A model generated the notes under the pieces. The model did no database searches, had not been told where the DNA came from, and saw only the letters and a program-made list of their open reading frames with translations. Source: SFTJ01 sp045613305 (lineage in GTDB: Bacteria; Bacteroidota; Bacteroidia; Bacteroidales; Muribaculaceae). Taken from it: a DNA stretch of 58,607 bases. The stretch spans positions 1 to 58,607 of the forward strand of contig JAZLAU010000042.1 of the NCBI GenBank assembly GCA_045613305.1, read 5' to 3'. A program made the translations under genes and the position numbers. Shown in pieces: positions 1 to 7,912 of this stretch. Numbering within the stretch: the first letter of the stretch is position 1; every line of letters starts with the position of its first letter.

Positions 1-76
1 GATTAGGCTCGTCGCTGCATGAGCATATGCCGATGCCCATCAGCGCAACTATTGATATTAAAATACACTTTTTCAT
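1..76 (-). CDS. lipoprotein, N-terminal fragment
   Basis: The gene runs off the left edge, so only the first 25 codons are visible. They read as a lipoprotein signal: basic MKK start, hydrophobic stretch ILISIVALMGIGI, then a Cys-Ser-Cys followed by SDEPN. A cysteine followed by Ser and acidic residues is the usual pattern for Bacteroidetes lipoproteins exported to the cell surface. A TATATTTG box (minus strand, 121-114) lies about 38 bp upstream of the start. Function cannot be told from the fragment. Confidence 0.75.
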   Translation of the reverse strand, partial: MKKCILISIVALMGIGICSCSDEPN

Positions 77-466
77 AACAGGAGTAGTTTTAGTAATTAA
101 TTTTATGGTTCTGCAAATATATATATATATCAGAAAAACAAAGCACTTTTTGTGATTAATAAGTATGATTTAATATAATTTAACCCTTTGATTATAAAAT
201 ATTTCCCAGCCGAGGTTATTGTAATCGGCTGGGGTATATATGTTTTTATTAGGTTATGCTTTTTGTGATTTTATAGTTTGCCTGTTTTGCCAATTAGGAG
301 AATTGAATATGCGGAGCATATCGCACTGAATTTTGATAAAATGAAACAAAAGAATGCTAATTTTTATAAACAAAACATATTTTTTCGCATTTTGTTGTTA
401 TATTTGTGGAAACATAAAACCAGAATTTAATAATATCAAAAACTTAATTAAAAAAACTATAATACA
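77..466. other. intergenic region with two inverted repeats
   Basis: Gene-free stretch between divergent genes. It holds an (AT)n run near 117-130, a perfect 9-bp inverted repeat CCCAGCCGA/TCGGCTGGG (205-213 and 225-233, 11-base loop), and a perfect palindrome ATATGC-gga-GCATAT (307-321). The first resembles a terminator stem but no gene ends here and there is no clean T-run; the second could be an operator for the rubrerythrin gene. No start-to-stop reading frame looks coding. Confidence 0.6.
399..406 (+). promoter_or_regulatory. -7 promoter box for rubrerythrin
   Basis: TATATTTG matches the Bacteroidetes TAnnTTTG -7 element exactly and lies 60 bp before the start codon. No TTTG -33 element sits at the expected 19-21 bp spacing, so transcription may depend on an activator. 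Confidence 0.5.
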
Positions 467-1009
467 ATGAAAGAACTAAAAGGAACAAAGACCGAAGCAA
501 ACCTACAAATTGCATTCGCAGGCGAATCGCAAGCTCGCAACAAATATTCTTACTATGCATCAAAAGCAAAGAAAGATGGTTATGTTCAAATAGCAGCTAT
601 CTTTGAAGAAACCGCAAACAACGAAAAGGAACACGCAAAGATGTGGTTTAAGTTACTTCACGGCGGCGCAGTGCCATCAACAGCCGAAAACTTGCTTGAT
701 GCAGCCGAAGGCGAAAACTATGAATGGACCGACATGTATGCAAAGATGGCTCAAGAAGCACGCGAAGAAGGTTTCATCGAAATCGCTGCTGCTTTTGAAG
801 GCGTTGCTGCTGTAGAAAAGGAACACGAAGAACGCTATCGCAAACTGCTTGCTAACGTGAAGGACCAATTGGTATTCTCTCGCGACGGCGACTGCTTATG
901 GCAATGCACTAACTGCGGACACATTCATTTCGGCAAGTCTGCTCCTGAAATTTGCCCTGTTTGTGTTCACCCTCAAGCTTATTTCCAAATCAAGCCTGAA
1001 AACTATTAA
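467..1009 (+). CDS. rbr: rubrerythrin
   Basis: Non-haem iron protein that reduces hydrogen peroxide in the cytoplasm of anaerobes, taking electrons from rubredoxin or NADH-linked reductases. The 180 residues show the family layout: an N-terminal ferritin-like four-helix diiron domain (about 1-140) with carboxylate/His ligand motifs such as GESQARNKY, EETANNEKEHAK and EGVAAVEKEHEERY, then a C-terminal rubredoxin-like domain with CTNCG and CPVC knuckles holding one iron. Length is close to the usual 190. The start ATG is followed directly by the conserved MKELKGTKTE. It is monocistronic, with a strong terminator about 80 bp downstream. Confidence 0.97.
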   Translation: MKELKGTKTEANLQIAFAGESQARNKYSYYASKAKKDGYVQIAAIFEETANNEKEHAKMWFKLLHGGAVPSTAENLLDAAEGENYEWTDMYAKMAQEAREEGFIEIAAAFEGVAAVEKEHEERYRKLLANVKDQLVFSRDGDCLWQCTNCGHIHFGKSAPEICPVCVHPQAYFQIKPENY

Positions 1010-1085
1010 TAGCATGGCGTGAAGTTTTCACGCATAGCGTTAATAGATTAAATAGTGGAATTTTAAGCAAGTAATAACACTATAG

Positions 1086-1128
1086 CACCCCGCTACGCTA
1101 ACATTTTAGCTCGGCGGGGTGTTTCTTT
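1086..1128 (+). terminator. rho-independent terminator after rbr
   Basis: CACCCCGC (1086-1093) pairs with GCGGGGTG (1114-1121) around a 20-base loop and is followed by GTTTCTTTTT. Confidence 0.8.
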
Positions 1129-1193
1129 TTACCTACAAAATCACCTCCGCGCTACCACAGAGAAGAAAAACTTAATTGACTGCAACAACCACC

Positions 1194-1240
1194 AATGCCT
1201 GTTTTTTATTTGGCATTTTACCACTTTATTGGTATCTTTA
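1194..1240 (+). promoter_or_regulatory. promoter with nested inverted repeats upstream of XRE/S24 gene
   Basis: TTTG (1209-1212), 20 bp, TATCTTTA (1233-1240) is a near-consensus promoter. Two inverted repeats overlap it: AATGCC/GGCATT (1194-1199, 1212-1217) and TACCA/TGGTA (1219-1223, 1230-1234), the latter sitting between the two promoter elements. Such placement is typical of an operator, plausibly for autoregulation by the downstream repressor (inference). Confidence 0.55.
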
Positions 1241-1273
1241 CACCATCACAAAAACACAAAAACAGTTAAAACA

Positions 1274-1960
1274 ATGGAAAACAAGGAAATAATAGCACGA
1301 ATAAAGTACCTTATTAAAGAAATGAATATGCGCCAGGCCATTTTTGCCGAACGAATAGGCATTGACGCCAGCAACCTGTCGAAATATCTTAATGGTAAAT
1401 TACCCATCAACGAGTCGTTTATCAACCGTCTGGTGGTGAACCTCGGCGTGTCGAAGCAATGGGTTACCGACGGCACCGACATCCCTTTCCCTAAAAACAG
1501 CAACATTCCTGCCGCTACCATAATTTCAGGCCAAGCCGAATGCACAAACGCCCTCATAGGCACTCCCGTTTACGACATTGATGTGACTGCCGGCGCCGAC
1601 CCCCGTTCGTGCCTATTTGCCGACGACCAAATTGTGGGATCTATCAATATGCCCGACGTTATCAGCAGCAATTGCCGTGTGGTGAGAGTGAGCGGCAACA
1701 GCATGGAGCCTGTGATTCACAATGGCGATTATGTGGCTCTGCGCGAACTCAGCAATATGCAACAAATATTTTGGGGTCAAATATATGTGGTGCTGCTCGA
1801 CGACTACCGCATGCTGAAGTTTGTGCGACGACATCCCGACCCCAGCAAGGTGATTCTGCGCAGCGCAAACCCCGACTACGACGACATGGAGATTGACCGC
1901 GCCGACATTAAAGAACTGATGCTCGTGCAACACATTTTGCACCTCGACTCGCGCATGTAG
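1274..1960 (+). CDS. XRE-family HTH / S24 peptidase-like transcriptional regulator
   Basis: A LexA/CI-type regulator of 228 residues. Residues 1-65 form a Cro/CI helix-turn-helix (AIFAERIGIDASNLSKYLNG). The C-terminal half is an S24 peptidase-like domain: the catalytic Ser is in VSGNSMEPVI and the catalytic Lys is expected in RMLKFVRRH. Such proteins bind DNA as dimers and can be inactivated by RecA-stimulated self-cleavage. An Ala-Gly or Cys-Gly cleavage pair between the domains is not obvious, so cleavage is uncertain. The ATG at 1274 was chosen because the HTH begins right after it; an in-frame GTG at 1229 would overlap the promoter. No phage genes surround it, so it may be a free-standing stress regulator. 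Confidence 0.9.
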   Translation: MENKEIIARIKYLIKEMNMRQAIFAERIGIDASNLSKYLNGKLPINESFINRLVVNLGVSKQWVTDGTDIPFPKNSNIPAATIISGQAECTNALIGTPVYDIDVTAGADPRSCLFADDQIVGSINMPDVISSNCRVVRVSGNSMEPVIHNGDYVALRELSNMQQIFWGQIYVVLLDDYRMLKFVRRHPDPSKVILRSANPDYDDMEIDRADIKELMLVQHILHLDSRM

Positions 1961-2153
1961 CACCCAATGGGCTTAGGCTTAAATCAAAAATATTTGGCAT
2001 TTCATATTTGCAAGCATGGGTGAAGAGCATTTTTTGCATCTGCCACAATTTGCTATTCGATTTAATTATGTAATTTTACTGCATCAATAATTTGCGCCAA
2101 AATTAAAAACGAGTAACCCACTTCCTAAACAACAATAAATTACGGTTAACACA

Positions 2154-3206
2154 ATGAACAGATTAGCACTAACAATCACAATACTCGCCGCAATGGCCTT
2201 GAGTGCCTGCAAGAGCGACACCTTTAAACTCGAGGCTCAAATAGAGGGCATCGGCACACAAAATCTGAAGGTAACCTACGCCACTGAAGACGGAGTAGTG
2301 CAAGACTGGGCTACTGTGCAGGAAGACAAACTAACCTACGAAGGATATGCACCCGAAACCACGGTGCTACACATAGCCAAGGAAGACGGCGAGGGTGTGC
2401 TGCGCACAGCAGTGAAAAACGGCGACAACATCAGCATTCACGCCATTCCCGGACGTCCATTCGACACCACCATTGAAGGCTCAGAAACCAGCGAGGAATG
2501 GAACAAATTCTTAATAGAAAACCGCACGGAATTCGAACAAAGCAATTATAAAGCCATTGATGCCGCAATCGAAAAATTCATTGCCGACAACCCTAAAAAT
2601 GTGCTCTCTACAATATTGCTCCTTTTTGAATATTCATCGCTGCGAAACACTGCTCACATCGACAGCGTGCTCAACACTATAGACCTTTCGGCAAAACCGC
2701 TTTTGCTTATCAATACTTATAACGCCATTCGCAACGAGCGAAACAAGGTGCAAGACGGCGAAATGGTGTATATGTTTAACCACTACGACAGCAACGGCAA
2801 TTGGACCGAATTTCGCCCTATTCGCTACGGCTACAGCATACTGTGGATGTGGGGCAATAACGACAACAGCCATAAGCAACAGGCCGACTCCCTAAAACAA
2901 ATATATAAGAGACTCGACGGTCGCCTGTTTGTGGCCGACGTTTACACCGAAACCGACACCGTGTTGTGGCGTAAAAAATTCACCGCCGACTCTACTGAGT
3001 GGATACACTATTGGAACCCAGGCGGGCCTTACAACCCAAGAACTTCTTATCTTAAGGTTTTTGACACGCCCACCATTTTGCTTATCGACTCGTTAGGCAA
3101 ATGCGTTTATAAGGGTAGCGCTATGGCCGAAATTGAGAAAATTATCTCTAAAAACGATAACCTGAAGGGGCTTATCAACAAAGGCAATGCCACAAAAATT
3201 AAGTAG
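2154..3206 (+). CDS. DUF4369/thioredoxin-like lipoprotein without CxxC
   Basis: Lipoprotein of 350 residues (signal MNRLALTITILAAMALSAC, lipid Cys at about 19). The N-terminal part (about 22-120) resembles the DUF4369 beta domain that precedes thioredoxin-like domains in Bacteroidetes surface lipoproteins. The C-terminal part contains the thioredoxin-fold signature VFDTPTILLIDSLGKCVYKG, but no CxxC redox pair is present, so oxidoreductase activity is unlikely. Probably anchored in the outer membrane; role unknown. It has no close downstream partner, and a weak hairpin (3242-3263) follows. Confidence 0.75.
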   Translation: MNRLALTITILAAMALSACKSDTFKLEAQIEGIGTQNLKVTYATEDGVVQDWATVQEDKLTYEGYAPETTVLHIAKEDGEGVLRTAVKNGDNISIHAIPGRPFDTTIEGSETSEEWNKFLIENRTEFEQSNYKAIDAAIEKFIADNPKNVLSTILLLFEYSSLRNTAHIDSVLNTIDLSAKPLLLINTYNAIRNERNKVQDGEMVYMFNHYDSNGNWTEFRPIRYGYSILWMWGNNDNSHKQQADSLKQIYKRLDGRLFVADVYTETDTVLWRKKFTADSTEWIHYWNPGGPYNPRTSYLKVFDTPTILLIDSLGKCVYKGSAMAEIEKIISKNDNLKGLINKGNATKIK

Positions 3207-3357
3207 ACGCAGAAAAATATACAATTACCCCTCACGCTAATAGGCATCTTTAAATAGGTGCCTTATGATATGACACACCCCCTACATTAGCGTCAATTAA
3301 ACCATCAAGGAGAAACAACCAACATTTGCGTATTTTTCTTAAAAAAGTTTAAGAGGT

Positions 3358-3389
3358 GTTGTTTATTTACCGAATAGTTTCTATTTTTG
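3358..3389 (+). promoter_or_regulatory. promoter upstream of frameshifted exported-protein gene
   Basis: TTG (3359-3361), 20 bp, TATTTTTG (3382-3389) fits the Bacteroidetes promoter consensus and lies about 45 bp before the ATG at 3435. It supports the view that the broken gene was expressed. Confidence 0.55.
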
Positions 3390-3434
3390 TTATAAATCTA
3401 AACTTAAATTACTAACTTCTAAAATTATATCAAC

Positions 3435-3840
3435 ATGAAAACTTTTCGACTAATCTTTTTTATTTTGTTTAACTTTCAATTTAAGTGCAACCTCAACAAA
3501 ATACATCAATGACCCTGATTGTTTAGGAATTTGGGCAACTATAGATCTTGATTTAAGTGAAGCCACAATAATCGACGGACGAATTGTTATTGACTTATCT
3601 AGCACTCCTGACGATTTAATTGATGTTGCTGGTCCCGCACAACCTTTGTTCGAACAATACAATAATGGTGTTTTAAGGATTACACTAAATAGAAGGCTTC
3701 TTGAAATAGAAGCCACAGACCCTCTTACTGGAGCTATTGGTCAACAAATTCCATTTGAATTAATCGTTGTATCAGAAGGCACCATATTTAATTATACTAA
3801 AACAAAATATTATTATCTCGTTGTAAATGTCCAAGAATAG
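3435..3840 (+). pseudogene. small exported protein, frameshifted in the signal peptide
   Basis: Starting at the ATG at 3435 the frame reads MKTFRLIFFI and stops after 25 codons. Moving +1 near the run of six Ts at 3456-3461 gives a continuous protein to the TAG at 3838. It begins with a good signal peptide (MKTFRLIFLFCLTFNLSA) and continues with TSTKYINDPDCLGIW to VVNVQE. The intact product would be about 134 residues, exported, of unknown function. Either one base is inserted here (mutation or sequencing/assembly error) or expression is switched by slippage in the short T-run. The next gene starts only 3 bp after its stop, so the two were likely co-transcribed. Confidence 0.6.
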
Positions 3841-3843
3841 CCT

Positions 3844-6043
3844 ATGCGAATTCTATCAGCCTTAATATTATCGGCAATCTGTTTTGCCCTATCGGCGCAA
3901 CTGCCCAGCGATATGCGCTCTGAGCAGGTGTACCTGAGCGTGCAGAGCAGTGAAGTGGAAGCCGGCGACAGCATCAACCTGCAAGGATTGGTTGCTTGCG
4001 CATCAAATCAGGGGATGAAACCTTATAGCCGATACGTATATGTGGAACTTATAGGCTTCGACAACGACTCGGTGTTGGTTAGGCAAAAGGTGGCTTGCAA
4101 CGCTTCGGGACAATTTGCAACAAAAGTGGCCACCGACCGACCCACTGGCATCGGGAATACAATACGTGAGAGCATACACTCAACTCATGCGAAACTTTTC
4201 GCCCGATTGTTTTGCATTGAAACCAATCGTTGTAAACCACAAATTCCCTCAACTCAACACAGCCGACAACGATAGCATAGCCTGCACAATTTGCCCTGCG
4301 GGTGGCTTTTTAGTGCCCGAAAAGATGCAAAGCATAGTGGTGAGAGTGGCTAATCACATCAATTCCCCCATAGGCAACCAACGCGTGTGGCTCGTGGATG
4401 CCCTCGGCGACACTGTGGACAGCAGAACCACCTCGCCTTCGGGACTTGCAATGTTCTCGCTAATGCCTCAATCGGGCATGTCATACCAAATGAAATGCAC
4501 GGTTAACGGAAATGTGAAAACTTTTGACGTTCCGGCTACCGAGCCCTCGAAGACAAAAATACAAGGCAGCCTCAACGGCAACAGAGTGAGGTTTGAAATA
4601 GTGAATATGCCCGCCGACAGTTGCAGCATTGTGGCCTACGACCGAGCAAACGGGGTGACTCTTATCAGCAACGCCACCCAAGCCGGTGTGTTTACTGTGC
4701 AAAACAATCCTCAACTGATTACACTATTCTTAATCGATAAAAACCTTAATGAAATAGCGCAATGCACACTGTCGTCGCGCTACACCAACACTTTCACCCT
4801 CAACGCTCCCAACGAGGCTAAAACCGGGCAAGAAATTGCTTTCAGCATAGCCACACTGCCCGACAGCGCTGTGGTGATGGCAAGAGTGGTGCCCGAAAAC
4901 TGCCTTTGGGAATCGACTGCCGAAGAAACGATAACCTACACCAGCGACCTCGCTTCGCCTCTGCCATTCCCCGAACACGCTTTCGCCGGAAATCAAAAGC
5001 AACGCGCTGCCGATATTCTCGCTTGGCTTTCAACAGCACATTTCAAGCGTTTCCCGCTTAAAGACCTCATTAAAGAATCGGCCGAAATTTACACTTTCCA
5101 ACCCGAAATGGTGATGAACTTTGGCGGCAGGGTAATGCACAACTCAAAAAAGCCGTTTAACGGAACGTTGGTGGCCTATAACACCGAAACAAATGGCGTA
5201 TACGACACTGAAATCGACAAAGACGGATATTTCAGAATTGCCGTTGACGACTTTACCGACGGCACCGACTTCTACATGCAGGCACTTAACGCCAAAGGTA
5301 AGCCCGAATCGGCTCAAATAAACATCGACAGCGACTCTTATCCCGCTGTGACAATACCACGAAAGGTGTCGCTGGGCAAGAGTATGTTTGCTAATGCCGA
5401 TGTGAGCTTCGGCATGCCCGACTGGAGCAAAATGCAACTGCCCGAAATCATTGTTAAGGCCCGAATTAATCGCGACCAGGTGAACACCACTTCGCGATTC
5501 TACGGCAATAACTATAAAGACAGCGAAGAGATAAAGGAACGAAACCTCAACACCCTCTACGATGTGTTAAAGCAAATTCCGTCGCTCATAGTTGAGAAAC
5601 GCAATCTCTCTGAAGACAACGAGGGTAACATGAATTACAAATTGGAATATTTCATAGGCACCAAACGCGGCCGCTCCACTCTGCGCGGCACAAGTTGTGT
5701 GAAACTGATATTAGACGGCTTCGAACAGCCCGAAGACATGTATCCAACTTTGATGGAAATGCCTACATCCGACATCGAATCGGTGGAATATCTGCAACCC
5801 TGGCAAGCAATCACTGTGATTGGCGGCGCCATTGAAGGTGCTGTAGTGGTAAAGACGTTTAATGCAAAAGCCAGCGAAAAAGCGCCATCAAAAGGCACTA
5901 TGTACAGCCCTATGGGACTTGCTGCGCCAACAAAAGCATTCTCGCCTATTGCCACCAAACCGGGCAAACACAAACTGATAGTTGACGTTATAACCAACGG
6001 CGTGGTGCAATCGTGGGAACACCCTATCACTATCACCGATTAA
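3844..6043 (+). pseudogene. MG2/TonB-plug domain outer-membrane protein, frameshifted
   Basis: The first frame (3844-4275) has a signal peptide (MRILSALILSAICFALSA) and a macroglobulin-like beta domain up to KVATDRPTGI. The protein then continues in the +1 frame as QYVRAYTQLMRNFSPDCFAL through to 6043. Dropping one G in the GGG at 4153-4155 restores an uninterrupted protein of about 730 residues. Its later part has a carboxypeptidase-regulatory-like domain (about FGGRVMHNSKKPFNGTLVAY) and a TonB-receptor plug-like domain (LNTLYDVLKQIPSLIVEKR, then VKLILDG) but no beta-barrel. Bacteroidetes encode many such barrel-less plug proteins, probably partners in surface uptake or envelope assembly. 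Lesion may be real decay or an assembly error. Confidence 0.7.
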
Positions 6044-6106
6044 CCCTCTTCGCGCTGCGACAACAGCGGGACACTAAACCAACTTGCTTTTCCCTGACGC
6101 AAAATA

Positions 6107-6137
6107 AGCCCGAATGAGAGGTTTTCTCACTCGGGCT
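6107..6137 (-). terminator. hairpin between converging genes
   Basis: AGCCCGA-a-TGAGA pairs with TCTCA-c-TCGGGCT across a short loop, 13 bp before the stop side of deoC. It can serve the minus-strand operon and the plus-strand gene ending at 6043; the T-run is weak on both sides. Confidence 0.55.
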
Positions 6138-6205
6138 ATATTGTCATTGGCCAACTGCGCAAAAAACGCCACAGCGGCCTTAAATTCGGCTTATTCGGCT
6201 ATGCT

Positions 6206-7105
6206 TTAGAATGGCTTAACATCCTTGCCTGTGATGTCGGCAAACAGGTTGTTGGCAAGACTTGAAGCACCAATACGGAAATATTCCTTATTTAGCCACT
6301 TTTCGCCAAGCACTTCCTTAACGATAGTGTAATACTTTAGCGCATCGGCAGTGGTGCGAACGCCGCCCGAAGCCTTAAAGCCCACCATGCGACCGCACTT
6401 TTCATAATATTCCTTGATGCATTGGCACATCACATAAGCCGCTTCTGGAGTGGCTCCTGCATAAATCTTTCCTGTTGATGTCTTGATGAAATCGGCACCC
6501 GAATACATCGACAAAATTGATGCTGCCTTAATGTTTTCGGCAGTCTTTAGCAATCCGGTTTCGAGAATCACCTTTAGGTGAGCTTCGCGCTCGCCATCGC
6601 GAGCCGAACTCTTGATTTCTGCTATTTCGTCGGCCACTTCTTCATAGGCGCCATCCATGAAATAGTTCACTGGGAACACTATGTCCACTTCGTTTGCGCC
6701 ATCGGCAACGGCAAGTGCAGTTTCCACGGTCTTAACTTCCAAGCGTGCTTGCGAAGAAGGGAAATTGGCCGAACAAACGGCAATATTCACATCAGAAACT
6801 TCAAGAGTTTCGCGCACCACTTCGGCAAACTTCGAATAAACGCAAATAGCCGCCACGTTAGGATATTCGGCATAATTCGATTCAAAGTCATTCACTTTTT
6901 GAGTGAATGCAGCCACCGAGCGTTCGCTGTCTTCGGTGCCAAGGGTGGTAAGGTCGATGCAATTAAACATCAACTTATAAACCTCGTTATTGTCGTTTTC
7001 AGCGCAATGTGCAGCCAACAATGCTTCAACTTCGGCCTTCACAGCGGCATCGTCGGTATTGACTTTGCTTTGCGCTATGGTTTGCAAATACTTGTTATTT
7101 TCCAT
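6206..7105 (-). CDS. deoC: deoxyribose-phosphate aldolase
   Basis: Class I aldolase that converts 2-deoxyribose-5-phosphate to glyceraldehyde-3-phosphate and acetaldehyde in deoxynucleoside catabolism (cytoplasm). The 299-residue product carries the family motifs in order: VDIVFPVNYF, LKVILETGLL, the Schiff-base lysine in ADFIKTSTGK, and the second lysine in VGFKASGGVRT. It is longer than the short bacterial type (about 220) because of an N-terminal extension (about 70 residues), as in other Bacteroidetes DeoC. Last gene of the minus-strand operon that starts at ybeY; 18 bp separate it from the preceding MazG-like gene. Confidence 0.95.
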   Translation of the reverse strand: MENNKYLQTIAQSKVNTDDAAVKAEVEALLAAHCAENDNNEVYKLMFNCIDLTTLGTEDSERSVAAFTQKVNDFESNYAEYPNVAAICVYSKFAEVVRETLEVSDVNIAVCSANFPSSQARLEVKTVETALAVADGANEVDIVFPVNYFMDGAYEEVADEIAEIKSSARDGEREAHLKVILETGLLKTAENIKAASILSMYSGADFIKTSTGKIYAGATPEAAYVMCQCIKEYYEKCGRMVGFKASGGVRTTADALKYYTIVKEVLGEKWLNKEYFRIGASSLANNLFADITGKDVKPF

Positions 7106-7123
7106 AATCTATGTCTGTTTTTT

Positions 7124-7450
7124 TTATTTTAATTTCGGGTTATTTAAGTGTCGTTCTTTGTCGCGAAGAGTCTTTTTGTTGAGGTTGGCCTCAAATGCTT
7201 CAGTGAGGTTCACTCCAGTTTGATTGGCTATGCACATCAGCACCCACAGCACATCGGCAAGTTCGTCGGCGAGTTGCTTATCGGCATCGCTGAGCTTGCA
7301 CGACTGGTCGCCATATTGGCGTGCCATAACTCGAGCCACCTCGCCCACCTCTTCGGTAAGGATGGCCATGTTGGTGAGCGGGCTGAAATAGCGCACTCCG
7401 TAGGTTTGAATCCACTGGTCAACCTGTTTTTGAGCCTCTTCTATAGTCAT
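7124..7450 (-). CDS. MazG-like nucleotide pyrophosphohydrolase
   Basis: Small (108 residues) all-alpha NTP pyrophosphohydrolase of the MazG superfamily, expected to hydrolyse a nucleoside triphosphate to monophosphate and pyrophosphate and so clean the nucleotide pool. The metal-binding EExxE-type segment is ILTEEVGEVAR and the second acidic motif is LADELADVLWVL. Only one MazG domain is present, so it is the short standalone type, not full E. coli MazG. It lies 9 bp after dtd in the operon. The exact substrate cannot be read from sequence. Confidence 0.9.
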   Translation of the reverse strand: MTIEEAQKQVDQWIQTYGVRYFSPLTNMAILTEEVGEVARVMARQYGDQSCKLSDADKQLADELADVLWVLMCIANQTGVNLTEAFEANLNKKTLRDKERHLNNPKLK

Positions 7451-7459
7451 CTCACAAAG

Positions 7460-7912
7460 TTACTCTTTTGGTTTTGAATCTACAATAATAGTCACCGGAC
7501 CGTCGTTAATTAACTCCACTTTCATGTCGGCGCCAAACACGCCTCGCTTCACCTCCTTGCCGGTCAACGCTTGCAACTCCTCACAAAAACCTTCATACAA
7601 AGGCACAGCCACATCGTGACGGGCTGCAAATATGTAAGAGGGGCGATTGCCTTTCTTGGTCGATGCATTGAGCGTGAATTGACTCACAGAAAGAATCTCG
7701 CCATCTACGTCAATCACGCTGCGATTCATCACTCCGGCCTCATCGTCAAATATGCGCATATTGGCGGCCTTAGCGGCAAGCCACTTCATGTCGTCGATGG
7801 TGTCGCCCTCGCGTACGCCAACCAAAATCATCAATCCTTTGCCAATAGAACTATGCAGTTGGCCATCAATCGTTACCGATGCTCTCTGCACTCGTTGTAT
7901 TACTATTCTCAT
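7460..7912 (-). CDS. dtd: D-aminoacyl-tRNA deacylase
   Basis: Removes D-amino acids (and misattached Gly) from tRNA, protecting translation. The 150-residue protein matches the DTD family in length and ends. It shows MRIVIQRVQRASV at the start, the SQFTL motif (VSQFTLNAS) and the active-site NDGPVT motif near the C terminus (INDGPVTIIVDS). The cross-subunit Gly-cis-Pro is inside the latter. Its start lies inside the 3' end of uvrC (47-bp overlap in a different frame), which implies translational coupling. Confidence 0.96.
   Translation of the reverse strand: MRIVIQRVQRASVTIDGQLHSSIGKGLMILVGVREGDTIDDMKWLAAKAANMRIFDDEAGVMNRSVIDVDGEILSVSQFTLNASTKKGNRPSYIFAARHDVAVPLYEGFCEELQALTGKEVKRGVFGADMKVELINDGPVTIIVDSKPKE

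Noticed and set aside
1274..1960. Prophage because of the CI-like repressor
   Set aside because: No other phage gene lies nearby; neighbours are ordinary chromosomal genes.
7380..7420. tRNA-like TTTGAATCC sequence
   Set aside because: Inside the MazG-like coding region with no cloverleaf around it; no tRNA or rRNA gene was found in the window.
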